In this document: piece by piece, positions 24,629 to 35,215 of the stretch
How the letters are laid out: each line of letters begins with the position of its first letter
Numbering within the stretch: position 1 is the first letter of the stretch
DNA from: Macrolepiota albuminosa
Taxonomy: Eukaryota; Basidiomycota; Agaricomycetes; Agaricales; Agaricaceae
DNA: 64,000 nucleotides
Assembly: GCA_027475525.1 (NCBI GenBank)
Contig: JAMWFC010000060.1
Location: 682,001 to 746,000 of the forward strand
Reading direction: 5' to 3'
Notes under the pieces: generated by a model
Seen by the model: the letters and a program-made list of their open reading frames with translations, nothing else
Told to the model about the DNA's origin: nothing
The model's database searches: none
Program-made: the position numbers and the translations under genes

Positions 24629-25250
24629 TTACTTTGCACCCGCTGATGAGTACTTCGTCACTGACTTCGTCCCTTCTGATATAGCATGCTTGGCAAGTTC
24701 ACCAGGAAGGATGAGTCGCACTGATGTTTGAATTTCGCGTGATGAAATTGTCGACTTCTTAGAATATGAAGCGAGTTCTGTTGTGGATAGATAAGCACTG
24801 ATGTTTGAATTTCGCGTGATGAAATTGTCGACTTCTTAGAATATGAAGCGAGTTCTGTTGTGGATAGATAAGCCAGCAAGCGGAGAACGAGGGAGAAAAC
24901 ATACTAGAAGCCTCAGTTGCAATACGCTCGAAAATGTCATTGACGAAGCTGTTCAGGATAGCCATCGCTTTGTTCGATATACCCGTATCAGGATGCACCT
25001 GCTTCAACACTACAGTACTGCAATCAGAGTATGTTCAAGTCAAGATCACCCTTTGCAACTCACCCTTATAGATGTAAGAGGAGTAAGTTTCCTTTCTGAC
25101 CTTCTTGCGTTTCTTCTTCTCGCCATCCGCAGGAGCTGCGACCTTAGATGTCTTCTTAGCCGCCTTCGCTCCCTCAGACGCCTTGGCAGGTGCTTTGGAA
25201 GCAGTGGAAGCAGGGGCTTTGCCAGCAGTAGATGCGGGTTTGGGTGCCAT
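24629..25250 (-). CDS. Histone H2B (interrupted by a 77-bp duplication)
   Basis: Core nucleosome histone. The start is [13 protein letters not shown] at 25248-25250, followed by an Ala/Lys-rich tail, [18 protein letters not shown], then after an intron [34 protein letters not shown], then after a second intron [20 protein letters not shown] and [20 protein letters not shown], ending SSAGAK at 24629-24631. As given, the last exon carries an exact 77-bp duplication (24718-24871), which shifts frame and would destroy the C-terminal helix. Removing one copy restores a complete, canonical H2B with proper splice sites. Divergent from H2A with a 269-bp shared promoter. Confidence 0.95.
24718..24871. 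repeat. Perfect 77-bp tandem duplication 3 of 22, inside H2B
   Basis: Copies 24718-24794 and 24795-24871 are identical and fall in the last exon/intron boundary of H2B. Confidence 0.97.
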
Positions 25251-25519
25251 TAGCGATAGATAAAAGTTGACGGTAACTGATAGAAGACGGTGGGCAAGAA
25301 GAGTTCAAGAAATTGTCCAAATTATGAGCTTATATATCGACACGTGACTTTGCATATGTTTGGTCGCGACGCGTTCTGACGCGACTTTGTTGATTGCGAT
25401 CAACTGTCAAATGTTTGCCGAAGTATAAAAATCAAGGGCATGGAATTGATTGTTCTTCCTTACTCTAAACTTCCCAGAAACATCAAACCGTATACTCGTC
25501 GCTACTTGTCAAAACTACC
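25251..25519. promoter_or_regulatory. Bidirectional H2B-H2A promoter
   Basis: The 269-bp divergent spacer. A TATA-like tatatatc lies at 25331-25338, oriented for H2B, and gtataaaa at 25423-25430, about 90 bp before the H2A ATG. Between them are a CACGTG E-box at 25341-25346 and two direct GACGCG repeats (25368-25373, 25378-25383) spaced exactly 10 bp, plus a gtcgcgac palindrome overlapping the first. These are candidates for the coordinated S-phase control usual for such pairs. Confidence 0.7.
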
Positions 25520-26047
25520 ATGTCCGGAAAAGTTAGTGGAAAAGTTGGCGGAAAAGCTCGCGGTGGAAAGGCTTCCGGTGCTGATGGCGCCAAGTCGCAA
25601 TCTCGCTCTGCAAAAGCTGGCCTCCAATTCCCCGTTGGTCGTGTTCACCGCCACTTGAAGAACGGTAACTACGCTCAGCGTGTTGGTGCTGGTGCACCTG
25701 GTAAGCAGCAAAAGTATTTTTTCTCCGCTTCGTCTTTACTCATGGTTGTGTTAGTGTATCTTGCCGCCGTTCTCGAATATCTCGCTGCTGAGATTCTTGA
25801 GCTTGCAGGAAACGCAGCTCGAGACAACAAGAAACAACGTATCGTTCCCCGTCATCTCCAACTCGCCATTCGCAACGATGAGGAACTTGGAAAGCTCCTC
25901 GGTGATGTGGTCATTTCACAGGGCGGTGTTGGTAAGTTGTTTTTTCTTTCTAAGAAGACAAACTTTAATTGTCGTGTCCTAGTTCCCCATATCAATCCCG
26001 AACTACTGCCTTCGAAAACAAAGCTTGGAAAGGGTCAAGAAGTTTAA
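25520..26047 (+). CDS. Histone H2A
   Basis: Exons 25520-25700, 25755-25931 and 25983-26047. Starts [19 protein letters not shown], then [85 protein letters not shown], ending KLGKGQEV. The acidic patch residues (YLAAE, NDEEL) are present, so this is canonical H2A rather than H2A.Z. The C terminus lacks the SQ-(E/D)-hydrophobic motif used for DNA-damage phosphorylation that most fungal H2As carry. Confidence 0.97.
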   Translation: MSGKVSGKVGGKARGGKASGADGAKSQSRSAKAGLQFPVGRVHRHLKNGNYAQRVGAGAPGKQQKYFFSASSLLMVVLVYLAAVLEYLAAEILELAGNAARDNKKQRIVPRHLQLAIRNDEELGKLLGDVVISQGGVGKLFFLSKKTNFNCRVLVPHINPELLPSKTKLGKGQEV

Positions 26048-26801
26048 CGAGTCTATCCCGTCGTCATCCTTTGCTTTGGTTCCATGTACCAGTATTGTAT
26101 TATTATTATTTATCTATGAGGATGTAATCCTACGATTACAGTGACTGGATCGAGCTCGACATTTGTTGTGACACGAACAGCTTATTTTATTTGCTGCTTT
26201 ATGTTGCTATATTGCTTGCCTTAGGGACTTACTACGTGCGACTAGACTACGCTTGCTTAAATACGTTGAAGTCAGGTTTCGGATCTCAAGCGTTAGAATC
26301 AACAAACTTTTTTGACAGTAATCGCCAAACTAACTTGAATGTTTCATTGTGCTGTCGCCTTGCCTTTATCAATTGATCAGTCACTTCGTTATGCTTTTGC
26401 TAACCAGCTGTTTCTGATCCTGCAAGGAAGAGTTCATCCCCGTGTTCACGATCAATGTGTCTTACGGCAGGCAAGTATGGTGTATCTTTCAAAATTGGAG
26501 TCAGTCAGTTAATTCACCGTGTTCACGATCAATGTGTCTTACGGCAGGCAAGTATGGTGTATCTTTCAAAATTGGAGTCAGTCAGTTAATTCAGTGGTCT
26601 TTGCGTCGCGCGAGAAGCACCCAACCAGTCTCCCTTATTCACACCGCAGAATGAATTTCCTCGATAACAATTTTGTAATGATCATGAAATACACTGTCTA
26701 TACAGTACCTGTAGTTGGATACATTGCGGTATGAATGGTAGCTAAAAATTCCTTGTTGAAGGATTGTTGGGAAAAAAAAAGACAAAGAATCGTCAGTGGT
26801 A
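26048..26801. other. Intergenic between convergent H2A and the PLP enzyme gene
   Basis: No gene seen; contains the 77-bp duplication at 26440-26593. Confidence 0.5.
26440..26593. repeat. Perfect 77-bp tandem duplication 4 of 22
   Basis: Copies 26440-26516 and 26517-26593 are identical, intergenic. Confidence 0.95.
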
Positions 26802-28959
26802 CTAGTTAGTAGCCGAACTCGCAGCTGCTTCTGCAGCCTTCAGCGCAACATCAAACCAGCGCAACAACAACTGGGTGTCCTCCATGCCCACAGTGATCCT
26901 CACCAAGCCTTCCTCAACCCCATACTGGGCTGCCCAATCTAACTCTGCAAAGTGCGCGAGAATGGTGAAAGGGCATGCTAATGTGAAGTTTGTACCAAGA
27001 CTGGGGCCCTTGTAGCACTCGAGCGCGTCAAAGAACGCCTCAGATGCAGCTTTCGATGTGAAAGTGAGAGAGAAGAGCCCACCGTACCCGCCTGCGGCCC
27101 CAGGTGTCTTGATACGGCAGATCTCGTAGTTCTCGGGGGTGATGTATTTTGGATAGAAGACTTCTTTAAGAACGGCGGATGGGACTCCGCCGGCTATGGA
27201 GCGTGCGCGTAAGAAGTCACAGACAGCAGTAGTGTTCTCGTCTATAATTCTTATGCGCCGTTGGAAGTCGCGTGAGTTGCGTTCCATGTAGATTGCGTCT
27301 TCATCGTAGTAGAGGTCTTCAAAATTCGCATTCATGTATCTCTTGAGAGCCGCATAGTGCTTGCGCCGTGGATTTAGGACCAAACTGGAAATAAGTATGC
27401 AAATGTACGAATATTGAAAAGGAAGAGAAATTCACCTCCCACCCATCACATTGGCGACACCGCTGAACACCTTGGAAAGACTACTCACAACAATGTCGGC
27501 GTAAGGTAAGACCTCAACGTTCACAAAATTCCCGATGGTTTCATCAATGACAATGAGGAAGTCATACTTATCGGCAAGTGCACGAAGACGAGGAAGGTTG
27601 GCGGAACGGAGAAGAGGATTGGAGGGGAATTCTGTGAAGAGTGCGAGGATGGGCGGTGTATCTGGATTCTGAACAACCTCGTGCTCAAGGACGGCCTCGA
27701 GCTCGTCAATTTCCGAATCCACACCCCCTCCAAAGAAGGTGCATCCAGGACCCCACTTCTGCAGGATTTTCAGGGTATCAGTATATGGGAATCTAAGTCA
27801 TCCCCTCCAAAGAAGGTGCATCCAGGACCCCACTTCTGCAGGATTTTCAGGGTATCAGTATATGGGAATCTAAGTCATCATATGTAGCAATCATTTTCAC
27901 ACAATCGGAGTGCCAGAGAGGACATACCCAAAGCAAACACTTTTCGCTGCAGGACGCGTGGCGGACACGATATGATGAGCATTCCAAATAGCTGCCATAC
28001 CAGTAGGGTAGAGGTACACGTCGTGTTCCGACACGTCTGCAACTCCACGGGAGCTAGGCCCGACCACGAGATTTTGATCCCCCGCGACAGGCTCCCCCTG
28101 ATGTTCGTAATTGGTGTCGTGAATCAATACACCAGCGACTCTTCGCCGAAGCGCACGCTTTGCTGAGGCTGCAAAGGCAAGCGGCAGATTGCGGCCATAG
28201 CGCTCCTCAAGATAAATGCTATGATCTGCCTCCAGAGTGTCTTCTGTGAAATGCTGTTGTGATAAGGGTGAAGAGGTCGGCTTGCTCTGTGGCTTGACGG
28301 AGTAATGCTTGTTGAAAGCCTTTCCATTATAGCGAGGAGTCATGGGAGGTGAAGATGGGGTTTTAGCTTGAGTCACTTCATCTGGTAGCATGGCTAAACA
28401 GTGTTCGGCGAGGCGACTTGACATGCCCATGCCGGTGTGCTGCCAGAATTGTTTGGCAATAGGGAAGGCATCTGATGGGAACAAGACGATATGGACATTC
28501 ACCGAGGCGGTTGAAGAACAATCAGGAAGAGTTCTAACATCGCGCTCGATTATTCGTCCGTTAGCCTTGTCTTCTGGACAAATTAGAAGACTCATGAGCC
28601 GCGAATTGACGTTGGATTTCTGCATGAACAACCGGCACTGTTCCGCAACTCTCTGCGTAGCAAAGAGCATGCATCGTTCTCCATTTCGAGCATACTTGTG
28701 TTCAAATATCCGTGCTAGCTAACCCAGAGTTAAAAAATGATAGTGGCGGGCGAAAACTAGTCCACACCTTTTGAATGCTTAGATGAATAAAGAATCTGGG
28801 GTATCCAGTGACCATGGAATCCACCACCCTTTTCTGTCCCTCTTCATATCCGACATTATCACGCCAAGTTGGGAGAGAAACGGAGATCGCGTGTGGGGTG
28901 AAAGGAGGTACAGAAGCACCTAGAGGTATATTCGTCGTGATCGTACTCATCGTGCTCAC
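26802..28959 (-). CDS. STR2: Cystathionine gamma-synthase-like PLP enzyme
   Basis: Cys/Met-metabolism PLP enzyme of the large fungal cystathionine gamma-synthase type (yeast Str2). Starts near [20 protein letters not shown], then [19 protein letters not shown] and [14 protein letters not shown], an N-terminal signature of this subfamily. The central exon has [20 protein letters not shown] and [15 protein letters not shown]. After an intron come [56 protein letters not shown] and the PLP-lysine strand [13 protein letters not shown]. The last exon starts [17 protein letters not shown] and ends with [22 protein letters not shown] 77-bp duplication at 27725-27878 spans one intron/exon border; removing a copy leaves a clean frame. 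Expected role: O-acyl-homoserine to cystathionine in transsulfuration. Confidence 0.88.
27725..27878. repeat. Perfect 77-bp tandem duplication 5 of 22, in the PLP enzyme gene
   Basis: Copies 27725-27801 and 27802-27878 are identical. The unit contains the short exon [19 protein letters not shown] with its acceptor, so the duplication mimics an exon duplication. Confidence 0.95.
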
Positions 28960-29089
28960 TCTATCAAGATGCCACGGTCAGAAGAAATGGGGAAAAGCTG
29001 CAGGTTAACAACTAGGAATGCGTTGCTAAAATTGAACTGGTATAAAGATAAAGTGGAGTGATTCCGAACCGTCCGACTTGGCCATTACT

Positions 29090-29386
29090 TGATTCGGAGA
29101 GAGGGTTAAGCTATTTTTAACCCTATCGGCCGATCAAAAAATCGATAAAAAAGACTTTCGTTCTGGGAAATCACATGCGCAACTGCAATTGGACATCCTT
29201 GCTCGTGAGTTCTTCAATTTCATTACCCTTGCCAATTTCGGGGATGATCATGTTTTGGGTTTCGACCAAGTTTATGGTTGGCATCCTGAAAAAGCTATAC
29301 GTGAGATGGCAAAGATGAATACTATTATGAGGGACGAAGCACCGGGCCATCATAAGATGAATAAATATTACGGGTTTTACTCTTAA
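29090..29386 (+). pseudogene. Endogenised RNA-virus-like RdRp fragment
   Basis: The open frame runs from about 29090 to the stop at 29384-29386 and has no cellular counterpart I know. It contains a motif-B-like SGKSHAQLQ at 29162-29188, and about 25 residues on, a motif-C core FGDDHVLG (GDD at 29240-29248) preceded by the hydrophobic strand FNFITLAN. Spacing and order match palm motifs B and C of RNA-dependent RNA polymerases of positive-strand RNA viruses. Motif A is not visible upstream, so it is a fragment. The host is a fungus, so a mycovirus source is most likely. It is flanked closely by the cystathionine gamma-synthase start (130 bp away) and by the helicase relic. Confidence 0.55.
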
Positions 29387-29439
29387 TGCATAATGAGCTG
29401 ACCCTTTACTTTCCCAATGAGACGGGAGGGGTCGTGACA

Positions 29440-30245
29440 GGTGGCATAGGTGAAATCGATTTCGACCCCTGCAGCGGATAGCTCAGCTAGGGGTAAAGAA
29501 CGAACTTACAGCGTAAGCATCCATACGAGCAGTCACATTAAGCGAAACGTCGGGAGTAAGAACAAAACCCGTCGGGAATGGTGACCCCCGCATCTGAAAC
29601 TGACGTCGACAGAAAGACGCTGGCAGACTCGTCTATTTTAGTATTTTGTGACGAAAGGACGCAACATTTAGCGCTTATCCGAGATGCCATCGTTTCCAAG
29701 CCCGCAATAGAAGGCCCAAATATTAGGACCCTCTCTAAGCCAATGCGGTCATTAGCGAAAGCGACCGCAGAGGTCAATAATTTGACAAGCTGTCCACCTC
29801 CTGAGGATGCATTGAAATCTCAAAAGAGGATACAGCAGGTATTTCTAAGTAGCTTAAATTAAAGTCTAAGGGAGTAGCAGTAATGTAGATCTTAGGCGAT
29901 TGTTTTCTATGGTTTTCTAAGTAATTCCTCATCACTATGTAATGGGGCTCATCTATGGGTTTATGTGCGATATCCCCAAAAGCTTTAAAAGCTAAGGGTT
30001 GATCTCGCAATGTGTCATAGGCAATATCAATATCAATAAGGGTGCAGATTTTGTCATAATCAGCATGGAGAGAATACCCTCTCTTACGAATTTCTCTGCA
30101 GACCATGAGGATTGCGGGATTTGGGAAGAGTCAAAGCGGTCATGTCACCTGCCCAGACTTTATTATGTCTGCGTAATGTGGCCCACAGACGTCTAAATTG
30201 CTCTAGATGTTCAAAGTCTGTACTGTCATGATATAAAATTTGTAT
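29440..30245 (-). pseudogene. Endogenised RNA-virus-like SF2 (DExH) helicase fragment
   Basis: Read on the minus strand in two or three shifted frames. Around 30000-30110 there is ILMVCREIRKRG (motif Ia-like). KPIDEPHY at 29939-29960 gives motif II DExH (DEPH at 29942-29953). KIYITATPL gives motif III TATP (29870-29881). After a frameshift near 29780 comes RVLIFGPSIAGLETMA (motif IV) and VFLSTSVSDAGVTIPDG (motif V, about 29573-29625). The order and spacing fit superfamily 2 helicases of RNA viruses; cellular DEAH helicases have different motif IV/V wording. Motif I and a clear motif VI are not seen. Stops and frameshifts show it is not functional. It converges on the RdRp fragment. Confidence 0.55.
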
Positions 30246-30642
30246 CATTCAGGTGACCAAGAATATGCTTTGTGTATACCCTTCTCATTCGTTGGCAAAA
30301 ATTCTTTATCTACTATTCTGAAGTATTAAAGCTCATTTGCCAAGTCGCCACATCATCCTATGCGGAATTCGACGAAAAAGCAAGTTCTTGACTCAGAAAA
30401 CCGGACAACAAATACCACCCTATTATCTCCCCGTCGCGATCGCTGACCATGACTGTCACAAGCAGTCACCAAACAACCATTTGCCCAATTTCACTTGAAA
30501 ACAGGTATATTGTGTGTAATTGTACATCAGGGGCTACTATTAGTCCTTTTCAAACGCTGAAAAGTGTCCTCTGAAGAAGAGGAATCATAACACAATCATC
30601 GTTCATATTAAAACATCTCCGTATCCATCAATGAAAAGATTT
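30246..30642. other. Intergenic, no gene seen
   Basis: About 400 bp between the viral relic and the 3' end of the Sds23-like gene. Nothing further recognised. Confidence 0.45.
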
Positions 30643-32582
30643 TCAAGACTTCTGAAGAGACTCGAGACTGGAGATTGAACTCCTAATTGAATGGTTCCTC
30701 CCAGTAATCACTGGTGGGATGACGAAGCTTGAGTTTCGCTGGATGCTTGTCCTACTGTTTGATCTCGACAATGACCGCAGGAAGAGGTCACGATCAGACG
30801 AGGAGGAGTGAGAAGAAGCAGAGGAAGCACGTCGGTGACGCTGCATCATTGTTGGGTCAACGTCAGAAATGTTCGCAAACCGCGCGAATAATGAGAGAAC
30901 TTTTAAAAGGAAGCAGAGTCGCGTTAAGTGGTTTGGCGGCTGTAAAATATTGAATGACGTACTGTCTACCGTGGACACAACGCCGGAAAGACCGCCGTAC
31001 CCCATCGATGGTTGAATCGGTGATGAGGGCCGTGAATCCGCTGTTACAAATAGGCGATGGGCATTAGCTAGGGCGTGTCAGCATTAGGATGATATGGAAG
31101 TGTTACGACTTACTGGCAAGCAACTTTTCTATCGTGTACGTAAGAGTACTGGACGCATGGACGGAGTACACTGCGCGTGTGAAGTAGAGATTAAGAAGTC
31201 AAGTCGTTTCTCTGCGAAGGACCGTACCAGGGTACTTATCAACACCATCAGTCAAACCGTCAGCTTCCTGAAACGTTGTTGGCAGACGAATTACAACATA
31301 AAAAGACTGTTACCTTGATAAGCGAAATAAACTGATGCAATGGTGTGGATAGGATCTGTTTGCTTTGAGAAGGAACAACAATCTACATGTGGCCAAGATA
31401 AGTGAATAGTCATCGCAAAAGGTACTTGTCACCTTGCCGATATCTGTAACGCTGACAGCGCTTAAGAGAGCGCCACTTTCATCATCAATGACTGCCACAC
31501 TACTGACGCCCTCTTCACTCATCAGTTTCATCGCATCTAGGACTGTGGAACTCTTTCATCATCAATGACTGCCACACTACTGACGCCCTCTTCACTCATC
31601 AGTTTCATCGCATCTAGGACTGTGGAACTCGAGGTTGTCCCAATCACTGCGGTGTATATATTTAGCGATGGGAGCGACAGGGAATGAGTGGATTTGAAAG
31701 ATAGTCCTGGAGTGACGGTGTTTTAGCCGCATAAGAGGCAAACCAGCCAAGTAGGCCACGATCTGAGACGTAGCCATCAAAGTCATTGGAGGAAGCAGAA
31801 AGGATTAAGGCTAAATACAGCAATTAAGCTACTGCGGGCTTTCATGAAGAAAGAACGCACCCCGGTGTACACCTCGAGAAAATAGCCGCAATAAAGACAT
31901 AAGAGTAGCATCGTTGGGCAGGATCTCTAGTGGGTTCTTGTCGGAGTAATCTTGTGGATGACGGTTTCAAAGAAAGGTCCGCTGTTTGACACTATCATTG
32001 ACTTACTACTGACTAAACGGACTGGGACGCGACCTGCTCTAGCAGCTTCGACAATTTCATTTGAACGAGGTTTGTTAAGTAAATCCTCCACATGCAAAGT
32101 GTGACTAGTTGCCGCGAGTGTCAAAAAGGCATTAACATCGGAAAACTGGAAGTGAAATGAAGGATTAGGCGCCCGCATTGACGTCATTTACTTGCATCCT
32201 ACATCAAAAAGACCAATACAGCGAGGTCCGTTGCCAGCTAAAGTTTTTACGGAAAGACAGTGCGCATCTTCAGAAAGAAGCGTCTAGCAAGCAAGATATA
32301 GATTAAGCAACAGAAACAATCCCAATTTCCAAACTCACTTCACACGCCTTTTCAACTGTTGTGTCCGCCTCAACGGAAACAACTCGGTGGTCGATGATAT
32401 CTTACAATCTTTAATTCACCTTCCTTGCTTAAATGATGTCTTACCTACCTCGAGCCAGAACAGTCTTCCAGCTTTCGGTCCATCTTTCAGAATCTGTGGC
32501 CGAGGGACTGATAATGCTAGGAGCAATCCAGCTGTTGCTCAGCGACAAAGACTGCCTCCTGCTGGCTGTCATACGTGGACTC
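30643..32582 (-). CDS. SDS23: Sds23-like CBS-domain protein
   Basis: CBS-pair protein of the Sds23/Moc1 family (regulator tied to PP2A/APC and nutrient control in yeasts). Start MTASRRQSLSLSNSW at 32580-32582. Exons give SWKTVLARDIIDHRVVSVEA, then HCLSVKTLAGNGPRCIGLFD, FSDVNAFLTLAATSH, NYSDKNPLEILPNDATLMSL, SRGVHR, then SLPSLNIYTAVIG, TVLDAMKLMSEEGVSSVAVI with SAVSVTDIGK, IVVPSQSNQILSTPLHQFIS, DKYPVYSVHASSTLTYTIEK, NAHRLFVTADS. The tail is Ser/Arg-rich (HRRASSASSHSSSSDR). At least nine introns. Two problems lie in one exon: the 77-bp duplication 31476-31629, and a one-base deficit near 31685 between YLSNPL and SLSLPSLN. Confidence 0.82.
31476..31629. repeat. Perfect 77-bp tandem duplication 6 of 22, in the Sds23-like gene
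   Basis: Copies 31476-31552 and 31553-31629 are identical; the unit encodes part of a CBS repeat. Confidence 0.95.
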
Positions 32583-32742
32583 GATCGTTATAATGGATGT
32601 CGCGTCGTCTGAACCAGTGTATGGAAGTGAACGTTCATCGACGTTCATCGACCATTAAACAATCGCTTCGAGCAGCGTTTCACGAGGGCTGCGGCTGACA
32701 AATCAGCGTGTCTCCCGTCAACCGGATAGCTTCCTGCAAGTA

Positions 32743-34175
32743 ATGACTTACGCTCCTACCAATCCGGTCGTTGTACCGCCATATCAACTCCAGCAACTCT
32801 TTTCATCTGCCGGGAATACTCATGGTATAGAAAATTTGTATCTCGTCCGCACGTTTCTCATGTCTCGTAGGAGATCTTCAAATCTGTTGTGTGCAGGCGC
32901 TCGGTATGCTCGACTCTTTCTTACATCCTCAAAGCCTATTTAAGGAATATAGGCTCAGAAATATACGCCGGATGCTCCAATGGAGAACTTATTCGTTTCG
33001 CACTGCAGGCTGACGATCCTAACAAAGTTAGTCTTCCGTATCGATTGGTTGAACAAATCTTTATTAATTCATCTGTTTTCAGCCTGAGTCATATAGTATC
33101 CTATCGCGTCAGACCGTTCCCAGTGAAAAATCCGTTGACGAGATAGTCTTGGTCCCATGCCTCGGACGGGCGTTCGTACTTTCTGGTACCTCAGTACATT
33201 GTATTCTACTCTTCCGTGCAGGGTTATTCATTAATCGCGTTTCTGCTCTCAGACCGCATTCTCTATTTCTATACCCTCCCTTCTCTAGATCCTGTGTCTC
33301 TCAACATAGTCAAGCCCATTCGGCACGTCGTTACATTCACAGTAGATCATCGCGATCTTCAGCGACCCTCCATCTTGCCGAATACACTCCCGACAACGCT
33401 GGAGCCCGTCAATTTTTGCATTATCAAGAGGACAGGCATAGCAATGTACGTGATGCGCGAGCGGCTGAACTTTCTCAAGGTACATCTTCCTTCAGTTTTC
33501 CTACTTGGGAATGCTAACCCCGCAACTCAGGAAATTCCACTACCACAAGGCGCCAGCCTCGCTTGCCGTTTAGGTCACATTCTTTGCATCGCTGACAAAG
33601 AGTACTACAGCATGGTAGACCTCGAGGCCGCTTCATTGTTCCCTGTCATTCCCATTTCACAAGCACCTGACTCTGACATCTCCATCAAGCCTTCCATTAC
33701 AGTTGTCGGTGATAACGAGTTCCTCATACTGTCTTGGACTGGAGCTACCACCATTGGACTCTTCATCACTGGAGAAGGTGACCCTGTGCGAGGCACATTG
33801 GAGTGGCCTTGCCATCCAGAAGCTGTATGTACGTGACCTCATCTATAACTAGTCTTGTACAGGTCTGAATCGTACGTCTTGTCAATTCCAGGCCTGGATT
33901 ATCCGTATATAACTACACTCCTTCCGAATGACACCATTGAGATTCACAGCATTGAAACTCAAACTATCGTTCAGGTTATTGGCGCAGACATTCCCTCAGC
34001 GCAGACAACACTTACAGGACAACAGGAAGGACAACAGGAACAACAGCAGCGTTCACGGATGAACCTGGTGTCCAGCCTCGGTGGATATCTAGTGCCATCT
34101 ATTTACCGCTCAGAAAAGATGCGGAAAACCCAGGTGCAGCTCTTGCGCGTTCGAGAAACATTGTTACCTACCTAG
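32743..34175 (+). pseudogene. N-terminal half of a Vps3/TGFBRAP1-like CNH protein
   Basis: Starts MTYAPTNPVVVPPYQLQQLF. After splicing: NIGSEIYAGCSNGELIRFAL, then VPSEKSVDEIVLVPCLGRA, DRILYFYTLPSLDPVSLNIV, FTVDHRDLQRPS, CIIKRTGIAMYVMRERLNFL, EIPLPQGASLACRLGHILC, VVGDNEFLILSWTG, GLDYPYITTLLPNDTIEIHS, and a Gln-rich linker. This is the citron-homology (CNH) beta-propeller domain of the Vps39/Vps3 family, CORVET/HOPS subunits that tether endosomes and vacuoles. Family members run to about 1000 residues with clathrin-type repeats and a C-terminal domain; here the frame stops at 34173-34175 after about 400 residues, shortly before transposon-derived DNA. I read it as 3'-truncated, functional status unknown. 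Confidence 0.65.
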
Positions 34176-34599
34176 GCCTGCCAAGTCTTCACCCTACATG
34201 GTCATCTATTTCACTCCTTTAGATAGTATTTGACAGCACATGATATCTTTATCAAGGTATTTTCAGTACACGGACTAGAAGAGATTAGGCAACTAGATCT
34301 GTCCATTGCGCGGGAAATTTGGTGACACTTCTTGGTTGAACTGAGTCAAGTCTCACGGGTTCATTTCAAATTATCTCTGTTTGTTTCTCTAATGACAGAT
34401 CACAAAGTGATGAGAGAAACCAGTAAAAGTATTGCTGAATTTGAAGCCGCGGAGATGTCTGGTTTCACAATTTAAGTGAAATGGTAGTCGCTTTACAGAC
34501 GCCGCGGAGATGGCCACCCATCGCTCGTTTCCCGATCGACTCTGTTCTATAAACAACTATATGTTATGAAAAGTCAATTTAGCCTTCAGAATGGGGAGC
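34176..34599. other. Spacer before the transposon relic
   Basis: No continuation of the Vps3-like coding region is visible. An interrupted repeat of gccgcggagatg occurs at 34447 and 34501. No gene. Confidence 0.45.
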
Positions 34600-35061
34600 C
34601 ACACAATAATCCTACTTCCGTCGTTAAGATCATTGTTTGTTGATACAGATACAGTTGCGGACAATCAAAGACAACCAACTTTATTGACCGAACCTTTGTG
34701 GCCTGACACAATGTCCAGAAATTGATAGAAACCATCAGAATAAATGGTATTGGGCTTTATGAGGATGATTCTATGAGCAAATTTTCTTAGTTCAATGTTT
34801 GAGTTTTTCATGACCCAAAAATTTGGCCAACTCGTAAAATCCAGGAAAATTCTGAAAAGTAGCGCAATCAAAAGCTTTCAAGTTTCTGACCATGATCCTA
34901 CTTACATAAATAGGATCAATAGAAAAGGGCTGCTGCAGCACATGGCAACACCAAGGTCTACTACAGTAGAGTTTTGTCAATGACTGTCTATAAGATTGAA
35001 TAGTCAAAAAGAGACCAACAGCACAATTACTGAAGCAGAGAAAGAAATTCTAGCTACTGTT

Positions 35062-35215
35062 TATATGAAGCTTGAAATCAGATTTAGATGAGTTGAGCTT
35101 TTGAGTCAGTTTGAAGAGAGGGGTTTCTCGATGATTGATATATGAAGCTTGAAATCAGATTTAGATGAGTTGAGCTTTTGAGTCAGTTTGAAGAGAGGGG
35201 TTTCTCGATGATTGA
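35062..35215. repeat. Perfect 77-bp tandem duplication 7 of 22
   Basis: Copies 35062-35138 and 35139-35215 are identical, within the transposon relic. Confidence 0.95.

Noticed and set aside
27725..27878. Apparent exon duplication in the PLP enzyme
   Set aside because: The duplicated unit is one of the 22 exact 77-bp repeats and does not respect exon borders.
29189..29386. The GDD motif as a chance occurrence
   Set aside because: Kept as a finding because the motif-B-like segment, the strand before GDD and an adjacent viral-type helicase occur together; a profile search is still needed.
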